NCBI GenBank assembly: GCA_963799065.1
Contig: CAWCVJ010000001.1
Coordinates: 2,170,001-2,234,000 of the forward strand
Origin: JAJPHW01 sp963799065
Lineage (GTDB): Bacteria; Acidobacteriota; Terriglobia; Terriglobales; Acidobacteriaceae
DNA length: 64,000 nt
Direction: 5' to 3'
Part shown: positions 42,734 through 51,395 of the stretch, one piece after another
Position numbering within the stretch: position 1 is the first letter of the stretch
Layout: each line of letters begins with the position of its first letter
The notes under the pieces: generated by a model
What the model saw: the letters and a program-made list of their open reading frames with translations, nothing else
Databases searched by the model: none
Told to the model about the DNA's origin: nothing
Translations under genes and position numbers: made by a program

Positions 42734-45031
42734 TCATTCGACGTCGAAAGTGATCGCCCGAAAGCCCGTCGAATTGCCCGCCGAGTCCTGCACGCGCAGT
42801 TCAGCTCGGTACGATCCGGGCCCCAACTGTTGCACGGGAAGCATCAATCCCATGGGAACGACAGGACTGCCGCTTTGAACGAACTCCTGCGTCTTGTTGA
42901 TGCCCGCGTCGACTTTAGCCTGGCCCGACTTAACGTCTGTGATCTTAAATTCCAAGCCGAATTTTGGCGGCTTATCCGTCGCCAGAAGAGGTTCGTAGAC
43001 TTCAAGATAAAGGGCCGGCTTATCCGTCTTCTTGAAGCGATTGTCGGCGGAGGGCGTAAACTGCATCCCACGGGAAACCAGGGGAGTCTTGTCCTCAAGC
43101 AACTGAGCATCGAGACCGGTGGCCAAATCCGCAGCAGGCGTGATGTCGCGGCTGATGACCAAAGCACTCATGCTCAACTTTTTTCCGGTATAAGGGTCGA
43201 CATTCAGCGGGCTCTCAATCTTGCCAAAACTCTCATTGCCGGAGCTGAAAACCACCCGCAAATTGTATTGTCCAGACGCAACCTCAAATTGATTCTGATA
43301 GTGGAAGGGCTGTTTTTGGAAATCTTCCACCTCCTTCTTGCCGTCAAAATCAAGACTGACGGTGTCGCTGAAGCGCGCGGCGATAGAATTGTCCGGCTTA
43401 TAGGCGATGCCAAGAACATTGATGGAAGTATGCTGCTTGCCTTTGACCTTCTCGAACTTCAACGCGCTCGAGGGAATGTCGACGGCGAGATTGACGCGCG
43501 CAACATTAGGTGCCGTATAGAAGAAAGGCGCTTGCATGGCTGCGGTGACGTTGCCGGGCATTTCATGAGTGGCGCGAGTCTCAAGGTCGCGCTCGGTGGT
43601 CGTACCTGCCAGAATGTCGGCAGGACGCACATCGCAATATCCGCTACGCGAGCGCACCATGGTGCCTCCGCGATCCACTTTGACTCTTAGCGAATGGCAA
43701 GTTCCCTCTTTCACATCTGGAGGCTTGTATCCCAGCAAATAGTATTGCCCTTGTTCTTTGGCAATCTTCTGCAGGCCCCCAAGAAGGTCGTTGCTGTTCA
43801 GAATGACGAAGCCGCCCGTGCCCTCGGCTAAGGCATACATCAATTGCTGATTCGTGGACGCCGACTCAGGAAACTGAGGCACAATGAGTCGAGGATCGGT
43901 ATAGGCCGGATTGTTATATCGGTTGCCGAAAGCGGGAGAGCCGGGATTGCCTGCCACGCCTCCCCCCGTGCCACCTCCCCTGCCTCCGGTACCACCTCCC
44001 CCTTTGCCTCCCGTGCCACCACCGGGCGCCCCGCCACCGCCGCGTCCGCCACCGCCGCCACCCCCGCGTCCGCCACCCCCCACGCCGCCGCTACCGCCGA
44101 CTCCGCCTTCTGCGCGCAGAATCAAGGCGGCGAATACCAACTTCGGACGAGCATAGCCTCTGCCGAACGGAGCGTCCGTCTTCACCACCTGGGTGAATGT
44201 GCGATGCGTTTGCAGTTGGCTCATCGACGGGCCAGAAGTGCTCGCCGCGCCGCCAGGCGCAGTCAACCCGCGAACATCGATGGGATAGACCGCGACATTT
44301 GCTTTGTTGCAAGCGTCGATGACCGCAGTGAGTTCTGCCTGCCGTTCAGGAGTAAGGGGGAACCCAGCGGTCAGCATAACCACCGTTTTCCTGCCCGGCA
44401 CCGCCGACAAGCCTTTGGCGAGGTTCCGCAGCGCGAGCATCATGCTGTTGGCGCCGAAGTCCGCTTCAGCATTGCCGAAGAAGGAGGGGAATCCCGAGGG
44501 TCCGGCGAGCGACGCCACTTCCGCCGGCGCATTCGGATTCACACTTGAACCCCTGACCCGGCTCGCCACCTGCTTCAATCGATCTGCATCGGAGGTGAAG
44601 TTCTGCGTGACGCGGAGAGTGCCGTCAAACTCGGCGATGGCGATGAGCCGGTTCGCCGCGGTATTTGCGTCCAGAAATTTCACCGCCGCATCACGGGCAC
44701 GCAGCTGGTCGCCGTACTCCATGGTGGAGTTGTCGAAGAACAGCACCATGTAGTGAGTCTGCGTACGCGATGGTCCGCTGGAGTCGTCTTCGAGTGAAAA
44801 ACTGGTGATGGGCTGTTCCTTTCCGTCTTCCCAGACTTTGAAATCTTTCTGCGCGAGGTCGCGGATGTAAGCGCCGTGCTTATCGGTCACAACGGTATCA
44901 ACGAGAACGAGGTTGGTCTCGGCTTTAATGGTCGGCGAACTCGAATCGGTCTGCGCGTGGGCGAGAGTTACGATTTGAGGGGTAAGGAACAGGGACATCG
45001 CCGCGATTTTGCGGATGTTTCGATTACGCAT
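42734..45031 (-). CDS. VWFA-related exported protein with polyglycine tract
   Basis: About 765 residues with a signal peptide (MSLFLTPQIVTLAHAQ). Residues 35-85 (TNLVLVDTVVTDKHGAYIRD, LAQKDFKVWEDGKEQPITSF) open the VWFA-related acidobacterial domain. A von Willebrand A fold follows, with MVLFFDNSTMEYGDQ in place of a canonical DxSxS MIDAS. Between about residues 310 and 370 lies a Gly-rich tract (runs of GGGG with R, K, T and P). FVILNSNDLLGGLQKIAKEQ and QYYLLGYKPPDVKEGTCHSL complete the domain. The rest is beta-rich. It lies 30 bp behind a paralogue; function unknown. Confidence 0.88.
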   Translation of the reverse strand: MRNRNIRKIAAMSLFLTPQIVTLAHAQTDSSSPTIKAETNLVLVDTVVTDKHGAYIRDLAQKDFKVWEDGKEQPITSFSLEDDSSGPSRTQTHYMVLFFDNSTMEYGDQLRARDAAVKFLDANTAANRLIAIAEFDGTLRVTQNFTSDADRLKQVASRVRGSSVNPNAPAEVASLAGPSGFPSFFGNAEADFGANSMMLALRNLAKGLSAVPGRKTVVMLTAGFPLTPERQAELTAVIDACNKANVAVYPIDVRGLTAPGGAASTSGPSMSQLQTHRTFTQVVKTDAPFGRGYARPKLVFAALILRAEGGVGGSGGVGGGGRGGGGGGGRGGGGAPGGGTGGKGGGGTGGRGGGTGGGVAGNPGSPAFGNRYNNPAYTDPRLIVPQFPESASTNQQLMYALAEGTGGFVILNSNDLLGGLQKIAKEQGQYYLLGYKPPDVKEGTCHSLRVKVDRGGTMVRSRSGYCDVRPADILAGTTTERDLETRATHEMPGNVTAAMQAPFFYTAPNVARVNLAVDIPSSALKFEKVKGKQHTSINVLGIAYKPDNSIAARFSDTVSLDFDGKKEVEDFQKQPFHYQNQFEVASGQYNLRVVFSSGNESFGKIESPLNVDPYTGKKLSMSALVISRDITPAADLATGLDAQLLEDKTPLVSRGMQFTPSADNRFKKTDKPALYLEVYEPLLATDKPPKFGLEFKITDVKSGQAKVDAGINKTQEFVQSGSPVVPMGLMLPVQQLGPGSYRAELRVQDSAGNSTGFRAITFDVE

Positions 45032-45061
45032 CACTCACAACCTTTCGACGGACAGAATTGT

Positions 45062-46810
45062 CTAAGGAATTTCTACCGCCCCATTTTCCGCGGACATAAG
45101 TTGCCCCTCCGCGTCCCTAACAACCAAACGAACCAGATAGCTTCCCGGCTTGACGTCGAAGCTGGTCTTCAGCGTCAATCCCGAGTCCAATTTGTGTTCA
45201 AGCGTGTCGTCCTTTAAGCGCATGGTTACGGTTTTCTGGTTGGCTTGGAGAAAATTGCCATTGCGATTGAACACTGCCGAGACGACGGTGAGGTCGTTGC
45301 CATTGCGTCCATCGATCTTGCGAAAGCGCAGATGCTTGGCGTCGACGTGAGCAAGCACGGTCAACCGGGCGGAATCGTCGGTCGGCTTGAAAAACTGCGT
45401 GTGGAGATCCACCGGCAGATCGTGCATTTCTTCTTGTGAGAAGATGGCATCCTGTATTTCCTGCTTAGCGTCCTGCTCAGGGTCGGAAGCGTGCCTGGGA
45501 GCATAATATCCGCGGCGCGCCTGCAGCGAGATTTTTTGCTGGCCTTTGGACTGGTCCTTTAATGTCACTTTGAGTGCGTGATAGGCCCCGTCGGGCTTCA
45601 GATTCTGTGGCGCGAAGCCTAAGACATAGTAAAACTCGGGAGCGGCCGCGACGCGCCTGAATCCTTCTTCGAGATCGTTGTTATTGTGAACGTAGACGCC
45701 ACCGGTTTCGTTGGCAAAGGAAGAAAGTATTTCGCCTTCATCCATGGCGCTCTGCGCCGCGTATATTGTCAGGTTGGCTGACCCATACGCGCTCGGACGA
45801 CTGTCGCTACTTATATCTCCGCCGGGAACGATGGTGTAAACTCCTCGAGCATCGAGCGTGCCGATCACTACCTGCGTGCGCAACGCGTGGTCGACGATGT
45901 CGTTGTATTCGTATTCCAGCGTAGGAATGATGAAACCGGGTGAGACCAGAATCAGACTGCGTTGTCCCGGCATCTGTGCCATCCGTTTTACGGCGTCCGC
46001 AATAACGCTAAGGGAAACCCGGCTTTCTTGATCGCCTTCGCCCAGTACCGCTTGCGCCGTGGACTGCGCCATGATTGCCGCCTGACTCAAAAACTTTTGT
46101 TGATTTTGATAGGCGCAATTTAACGCGTCGTAGGTGGCCTCCTCGAGCACCAGGGCGTCTCGTTTGTTCACGATCTGGTCGGCCATGTAGTACGTGATAT
46201 TCGGGCACGGTGTAATTCCGCCATCGTTGATGGGCCTGGGTTGGAGCTTGTCGGCGGTCTGTTTTAACTTTTCGCGGTCGTCGGTAAAATCGATCACGGT
46301 CTGGCCGGAAGTCGTAAAAATCGCGGCCCTATCGGTGGGGCGAAGGGACGCTAGGTAGTGATCAAAAGCATCGCGCGCGTGAACCAAATCCCCCCACTTT
46401 AAGTGAATATCGTCGAACAGGAATCCGACAAAGCGCTCGGGGACGTCGGGGGAGCCCGCGGTCTTGGTGGAAGCATTCACTTCTGTGGTTTGTTGTTCGT
46501 GGGCAAGCTGCGCTCCCGGCTGCTCCACCGAAAACTGCGAGATGGTCTGGAGCTTGCCTTTGTCGAAGAGCTGAAAGTCTTCTTTCTTGAGGCCGCCAAT
46601 CGCGTTTCCCTTGACGTCCCGAGCCACGACCCTCACCAGGACCAGCTTAACGTTGACCTTGAATGTGGTGGCTTCGTCCTGCGAGGTCATTTCCGCCTGC
46701 TTGCTGGCGGCTGCGGGCTTAGAATCTGACGCCTCTGATGGAACCGGCGACGGGGTTTGCGCCAACAGAAGGCTGCAGGAGAGCAACGCGAGCACGAGAT
46801 ACGGTCTCAT
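45062..46810 (-). CDS. VWFA-related exported protein
   Basis: 582 residues from ATG 46810 (an upstream in-frame start at 46861 would place extra sequence before the signal peptide MRPYLVLALLSCSLLLAQ). FKVNVKLVLVRVVARDVKGN, AIGGLKKEDFQLFDKGKLQT and GFLFDDIHLKWGDLVHARDA form the VWFA-related domain. PGQRSLILVSPGFIIPTLEY, GVYVHNNNDLEEGFRRVAAA and EFYYVLGFAPQNLKPDGAYH mark its later strands. It has the same domain order as the downstream gene, which it precedes by 30 bp, so the two are a duplicated operon pair. Likely periplasmic or surface; role unknown. Confidence 0.88.
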   Translation of the reverse strand: MRPYLVLALLSCSLLLAQTPSPVPSEASDSKPAAASKQAEMTSQDEATTFKVNVKLVLVRVVARDVKGNAIGGLKKEDFQLFDKGKLQTISQFSVEQPGAQLAHEQQTTEVNASTKTAGSPDVPERFVGFLFDDIHLKWGDLVHARDAFDHYLASLRPTDRAAIFTTSGQTVIDFTDDREKLKQTADKLQPRPINDGGITPCPNITYYMADQIVNKRDALVLEEATYDALNCAYQNQQKFLSQAAIMAQSTAQAVLGEGDQESRVSLSVIADAVKRMAQMPGQRSLILVSPGFIIPTLEYEYNDIVDHALRTQVVIGTLDARGVYTIVPGGDISSDSRPSAYGSANLTIYAAQSAMDEGEILSSFANETGGVYVHNNNDLEEGFRRVAAAPEFYYVLGFAPQNLKPDGAYHALKVTLKDQSKGQQKISLQARRGYYAPRHASDPEQDAKQEIQDAIFSQEEMHDLPVDLHTQFFKPTDDSARLTVLAHVDAKHLRFRKIDGRNGNDLTVVSAVFNRNGNFLQANQKTVTMRLKDDTLEHKLDSGLTLKTSFDVKPGSYLVRLVVRDAEGQLMSAENGAVEIP

Positions 46811-47061
46811 CAAAGCCGCCGGAAATAAAGCGCAGAGGTCTGCAACCCGATCACCGATCATAGTAGTCGCTTTAGCCTTAAACCGCCACCCAGACTTTCG
46901 GCCCTATGCCAAACCGAACCGCAGTTTCGCACAAATGGACAATGAACCTTCGTGGCCCTTTCCGCACCGACGTGCTATACCGCTCCCTGCGACCCCAATG
47001 GTAATGTTCTCAGTAACTATAAGTTCTGACCGTTTAGTTGATTTTAGACGCCTTCGTGACC

Positions 47062-48342
47062 ATGGATCAAAAGTCTCCGTCAATTCAAATCGCGTGGAAA
47101 ACGATCACCTACCGTAGCGTGATCATGGCGGTAGTGGCGGGCTTCGCAGCCATTCTGATCGCGATGCATTTCGCATTCCCGCAATTTACCGACGGTGGAA
47201 TTAAGACCATCAGCTCCTTCAGCAGCGAGTTGCTGGAAAAGGTCGCGGGCGCCGCCGGGGTGCAACCGAAGCCCACGGCGATGAATTCGCAACAGGCGCA
47301 TATCACGGCCTTGGACGGCACCGTTCGGGTGAAGAAATCCAACAGCAATAGTTGGGTGACGGCGGACTACAACGTCCCGCTGGAAAAGGGCGATGTGGTG
47401 CAAACGGGCTCGGAAGGAATGGCCAAGATCTCTTTCAACGACGGAACCAGTTATACCGTCAAACAAGACTCCCTAATCGTGATCGAAGAGAACTCGGCCA
47501 ACGAGCAGCAGCAGACCAACGTCTCCGTCGCCGTCACCACCGGAACCGTCGATTTATCCACAGCGACATTCGCCGAAGGTTCGAAATCGCAAGTCATCGT
47601 CGGTGGCGCGACGGCTTCTCTGGCGCCAGAGAGCGCCGCTCGCGTCAGCAACGATCCAAAGACCGATCAATCTGAAATTCTGCTCAAAAAGGGTACCGGC
47701 GAAGTCACTCGTAATGGCGAAACCGTCAGCCTCGCCGATTGGGAGAAGGTCAACTTCAAGAGTACTTCGAAAAGTATGGACCGGCTGAAAGAAATCGGCC
47801 CACCCACCCCGATCTCTCCCGCCAACATGATGCCTATCTTCGTCACGCCCGAGTCGAAATCGATCGAATTCTCCTGGTCGCCGATGACGAACGCAGTCGG
47901 ATATCACCTCCAAATCTCCCGCAACCCTTATTTTTCTTCGCTGATCGCGGATCGAAGAGTGACCACTCCGACCGTGGAAGTCTCGGGTCTGACCGAAGGC
48001 GCGTATTACTGGATGGTGCAATCCTTCGACGCGGTAGGAAAGGAATCGGTCGAGAGCGAAAAAAACCGCTTCACCATCATTCCTAAAATGAACGGCGACG
48101 CTTCCCTTCGCCTTGACCTCGACCCGTTCATCCAGCACGGCAAGGTTCTCGAACTGACGGGGAAGACCGAAATCGGTGCCCGCGTCATGGTCAATGGGCA
48201 CGAAGTCGCGTTGGTCACTGGCGATGGCGGCTTCCACTATTTCACCCCGCCGCTTCCGCCCGGCGAGAACGTGATCACGGTCACGGCGCAAAATGCTACG
48301 GGCGGTGTCAACACGCTCCAGAAAAAAGTCGTTATTCAATAA
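47062..48342 (+). CDS. FecR-domain membrane-anchored protein
   Basis: 426 residues from ATG 47062. One N-terminal membrane helix (VIMAVVAGFAAILIAMHFAF) precedes a FecR-like beta domain (residues about 80-220: ALDGTVRVKKSNSNSWVTAD, PLEKGDVVQTGSEGMAKISF, NDGTSYTVKQDSLIVIEE). A fibronectin-III-like part follows (IEFSWSPMTNAVGYHLQISR, GLTEGAYYWMVQSFDAVGKE) and a last beta domain (ITVTAQNATGGVNTLQKK). No partner ECF sigma factor is nearby, so it is not a classic FecI/FecR pair. It lies just upstream of mreB but 180 bp separate them. Confidence 0.85.
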   Translation: MDQKSPSIQIAWKTITYRSVIMAVVAGFAAILIAMHFAFPQFTDGGIKTISSFSSELLEKVAGAAGVQPKPTAMNSQQAHITALDGTVRVKKSNSNSWVTADYNVPLEKGDVVQTGSEGMAKISFNDGTSYTVKQDSLIVIEENSANEQQQTNVSVAVTTGTVDLSTATFAEGSKSQVIVGGATASLAPESAARVSNDPKTDQSEILLKKGTGEVTRNGETVSLADWEKVNFKSTSKSMDRLKEIGPPTPISPANMMPIFVTPESKSIEFSWSPMTNAVGYHLQISRNPYFSSLIADRRVTTPTVEVSGLTEGAYYWMVQSFDAVGKESVESEKNRFTIIPKMNGDASLRLDLDPFIQHGKVLELTGKTEIGARVMVNGHEVALVTGDGGFHYFTPPLPPGENVITVTAQNATGGVNTLQKKVVIQ

Positions 48343-48522
48343 TTTTTCCTGGAACCGAGACAGCGAACGCCTCAAGGTAGTAACTTTGGTGTGTCCCAAC
48401 CGCGAAAATATCTCATAATATGAAATACCAGCCGCGATAATCACATTGGTAACCAGGCACTGCCTATAAGGGTAATGTCAGGTGGTTGATTTCCCGAGGA
48501 ATAGAAGAGAGAACAGCACCGT

Positions 48523-49587
48523 ATGGCATCCAACGGCTTTCACGCCAACTCGTCCCGCATGACCAACCTGCGCTCGCTTTTCAGCATTTTTTCGAGCGAC
48601 CTCGCCATCGATCTGGGCACCGCCAACACGCTTGTGTATGCCCGCGGCAAAGGCATCGTGGTCAACGAACCGTCGATCGTCGCCATCAACAAGAACACCG
48701 GCGAGGTCGAGGCCGTTGGCAAAGAGGCCAAAGAAATGCTGGGCCGCACGCCCGGCAACATTGTCGCCATCAAGCCCATGAAAGACGGCGTCATCGCGGA
48801 TTTCAAAGTCACTGAAAAAATGTTGAACTACTTCATCCAGAAGGCGCACAACCGCAAGATGCTGGTGCACCCGCGTATCGTCATCGGCGTGCCATCGGAA
48901 ATCACGCAAGTGGAAAAACGCGCGGTCATGGACTCCGCTTATCGCGCCAAGGCAAGCGAAGTCTACCTCGTCGAGCAGGCAATGGTTGCCGCCATCGGCG
49001 CGGGGCTTCCCATCACCGAGCCGAGCGGCAACATGGTCGTCGACATCGGCGGCGGAACGACTGACATCGCTGTCATTTCGCTGAGCGGAATAGTGTACTC
49101 GCGCTCCGTTCGTATGGCCGGCAATCAGATGGACGAGGCCATCATGAACTACCTCAAGCGCAAGTATAATTTGCTGATTGGCGAACGCACCGCAGAGCAA
49201 ATCAAAATTGAGATCGGCAGCGCCTATCCACTGGACAAGCCGCTCACCATGGAAATCAAAGGCCGCAATCTGATTGAAGGTGTACCTAAGACGATCACCG
49301 TCGACGATAGCGAAGTGCGCGAGTCTTTAAGCGAATGTGTTTCGACCATCATGAATGCAGTACGGGTCGCGCTTGAGCGAACTCCGCCGGAACTCTCCGC
49401 CGACATCAGCGATCGCGGCATTGTACTGACCGGCGGCGGCGCCTTGCTCAAGAATCTCGATAAGCGTATTCGCGAAGAAACCGGTCTGCCGGTCTCGATT
49501 GCAGACGATCCGCTGTGCAGCGTGGTGCTCGGCACCGGCAAGATGCTCAGCGATTTCAAGCTGCTGCGAAAGATCTCGATCGAGTAG
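48523..49587 (+). CDS. mreB: Rod-shape actin MreB
   Basis: 354 residues. Actin-fold ATPase that forms membrane-bound filaments and guides lateral-wall synthesis. Phosphate-1 loop SSDLAIDLGTANTLVYARG, phosphate-2 loop NMVVDIGGGTTDIAVISLSG and adenosine loop GIVLTGGGALLKNLDKRI are all intact. The N-terminus (MASNGFHANSSRMTNLRSLF) is about 12 residues longer than usual; an internal ATG (residue 13) gives the typical length. It is the first gene of the mreBCD-mrdA-rodA operon. Confidence 0.98.
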   Translation: MASNGFHANSSRMTNLRSLFSIFSSDLAIDLGTANTLVYARGKGIVVNEPSIVAINKNTGEVEAVGKEAKEMLGRTPGNIVAIKPMKDGVIADFKVTEKMLNYFIQKAHNRKMLVHPRIVIGVPSEITQVEKRAVMDSAYRAKASEVYLVEQAMVAAIGAGLPITEPSGNMVVDIGGGTTDIAVISLSGIVYSRSVRMAGNQMDEAIMNYLKRKYNLLIGERTAEQIKIEIGSAYPLDKPLTMEIKGRNLIEGVPKTITVDDSEVRESLSECVSTIMNAVRVALERTPPELSADISDRGIVLTGGGALLKNLDKRIREETGLPVSIADDPLCSVVLGTGKMLSDFKLLRKISIE

Positions 49588-49623
49588 GCGGTTTCCGCCA
49601 CCCAGACATCCGAAACTGATTTC

Positions 49624-50778
49624 ATGGAATCTGTGCTCACCCGCTACCGCAACGTGACCATCCTGGTGGCAGTGCTGTTTGCGCAGATTCTAGGCTTGGC
49701 CATTCAGGTCAAGCGCACCGCCGACAACGAAAGCTCCAGCCTGATCCGCATTTGGGCGCTCGAGCTTATCACCCCGCTCGAACGAGGCATCGTCGACGCA
49801 CAGATGGGAATCGCCGGCATTTGGCGAAATTATTTTTATCTGCGCGGGGTGCGCGCCGAGAATCGCCAGCTGAAGCAGCAAATCGAACGTCTCCAGATGG
49901 AGCAAGTCCGACTCAGTCAAGATGCCGAACAGGCGCGTCGCCTGCAAGTCCTGCTCGGGTTCAAAGAGCAATTCGTTTCGCAGACCATCGCCGCGCAAGT
50001 CATCGGATCGAGTGGCAGCGAGCAATCGCGATCCATCTTCATCGACAAAGGAACGCTCGATGGTTTGGCGCCCGACATGGCGGTCATCACCGCGGATGGC
50101 GTGGTCGGCAAGGTTCTCCACGCCTACAAATCCACTGCGGAAGTTCTGCTGATCAATGATCAGACCAGCGGTGTGGGATCGATTCTCGAGCAATCGCGCT
50201 TGCAAGGCGTGCTACGCGGCACGGTCGCCGGCGACCTATTGCTCGACAAAGTCATGAACGACGAGCAGGTCCAGCCTGGCGATCGCGTGCTCACGAGTGG
50301 TGGCGATCAGATTTTCCCCAAGGGACTTTTGATCGGCACAGTTCGAAAGTCCAGCCGCGGTTCCGATGCGTTTCTTGATTTACGGGTGAAGCCCGCAGCA
50401 GATTTAAGCCGACTCGAAGAGGTTCTGGTCATCACCCAAAAAGAGGATCGGGCACCCGAAACAGTCGAAGCCGGACCGATTCGTGCGGTAGATATTCTGG
50501 CTGACCGGCTTCCTTCCGTTCCGGTAAAGCCGCCCTCCGATAAGCCTGCTACAACAACTGGAAGTCCAACTCCGAATCCTGCTCCAGCAAAGAGCACGAC
50601 CACCGCAGGCACGACGCCGACGACAGCAAAGCCAAGAAACAAACCTGCTGCGGCGCCGGCGGTTTCAGATGCGCCGCCGGACACTGCTGCTGGAGAACAA
50701 GCACCACCCCCAGAGACCGCTCCAACTCAAACCGCGCCAGACTCGGAGCCTACCAAACCGGAGACTCCTCCCCAATAG
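49624..50778 (+). CDS. mreC: Rod-shape protein MreC
   Basis: 384 residues. One N-terminal membrane helix (NVTILVAVLFAQILGLAIQV), a coiled coil (about 75-110: RAENRQLKQQIERLQMEQVR) and the two beta-barrel MreC core (FIDKGTLDGLAPDMAVITAD, GVVGKVLHAYKSTAEVLLIN, DRVLTSGGDQIFPKGLLIG). The last 100 residues are a Pro/Thr/Ala-rich disordered extension not found in E. coli MreC. It is periplasmic and links MreB and MreD to PBP2. It lies 36 bp behind mreB and ends 1 bp before mreD. Confidence 0.96.
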   Translation: MESVLTRYRNVTILVAVLFAQILGLAIQVKRTADNESSSLIRIWALELITPLERGIVDAQMGIAGIWRNYFYLRGVRAENRQLKQQIERLQMEQVRLSQDAEQARRLQVLLGFKEQFVSQTIAAQVIGSSGSEQSRSIFIDKGTLDGLAPDMAVITADGVVGKVLHAYKSTAEVLLINDQTSGVGSILEQSRLQGVLRGTVAGDLLLDKVMNDEQVQPGDRVLTSGGDQIFPKGLLIGTVRKSSRGSDAFLDLRVKPAADLSRLEEVLVITQKEDRAPETVEAGPIRAVDILADRLPSVPVKPPSDKPATTTGSPTPNPAPAKSTTTAGTTPTTAKPRNKPAAAPAVSDAPPDTAAGEQAPPPETAPTQTAPDSEPTKPETPPQ

Positions 50779-50779
50779 C

Positions 50780-51298
50780 GTGCCCATCACTTACACATCC
50801 AAGGAGCAGATCGAAGTCTACCGCTTTGGCCTGCCCGTCACCATCGCGGTGCCCCTGTTCGCAGTGGTCGCGCAGTCCTTCCTGCCCCACTGGATGCCGT
50901 TTTTCACCGTCTTCGACCTACCTTTATTAGTGGTGATTTTCTTCGCGGTGGCGCGCCGCAGCCCTGTAGCCGGGCTGTTTACCGGCGCGGCGGTTGGCCT
51001 CTTGCAAGACTCCCTCACTCACCAACCGATCGGCCTCTACGGAATCGCGATGACAATGGTGGGCTACGGAGCTTCTTCGTTAGGAGTAAAGCTCGACGTA
51101 GAAAACGCCGGATCGCGCTTCCTCGTCACTTTGTTCTTCTTCGCAATTCATGAAGTGATCTACTTCTCCGTGGCCCGAGGGATGATCCGGCTGGGCCTGC
51201 ACTGGAGCTGGTCTCACGAACTAACCTCCGCCTTCGCCAACGCGGCACTGGCCGTCTTGTTGTTCCACCTACTAGATCGGCTGAAGCAGCGGACCTAA
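50780..51298 (+). CDS. mreD: Rod-shape protein MreD
   Basis: 172 residues, five or six membrane helices. GTG start at 50780, 1 bp behind the mreC stop, so coupled. Family features are FTVFDLPLLVVIFFAVARRS, GLFTGAAVGLLQDSLTHQPI and GLYGIAMTMVGYGASSLGVK. An earlier start at 50669 in the same frame lies within mreC and would add a non-conserved basic stretch. Confidence 0.92.
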   Translation: MPITYTSKEQIEVYRFGLPVTIAVPLFAVVAQSFLPHWMPFFTVFDLPLLVVIFFAVARRSPVAGLFTGAAVGLLQDSLTHQPIGLYGIAMTMVGYGASSLGVKLDVENAGSRFLVTLFFFAIHEVIYFSVARGMIRLGLHWSWSHELTSAFANAALAVLLFHLLDRLKQRT

Positions 51299-51395
51299 TG
51301 CCTCGTGACTTCGGTCACTCCTCAGTCAATCCGCAGTCGCGGCACCGCGATACAATCAAGTCATCCTCCAACACAGTTTCAGGAATCGGTAACGA

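Noticed and set aside
43844..44548. Forward open frames rich in Pro/Arg opposite the VWFA gene
   Set aside because: Antisense of the polyglycine tract; the exported VWFA protein on the other strand accounts for the region.
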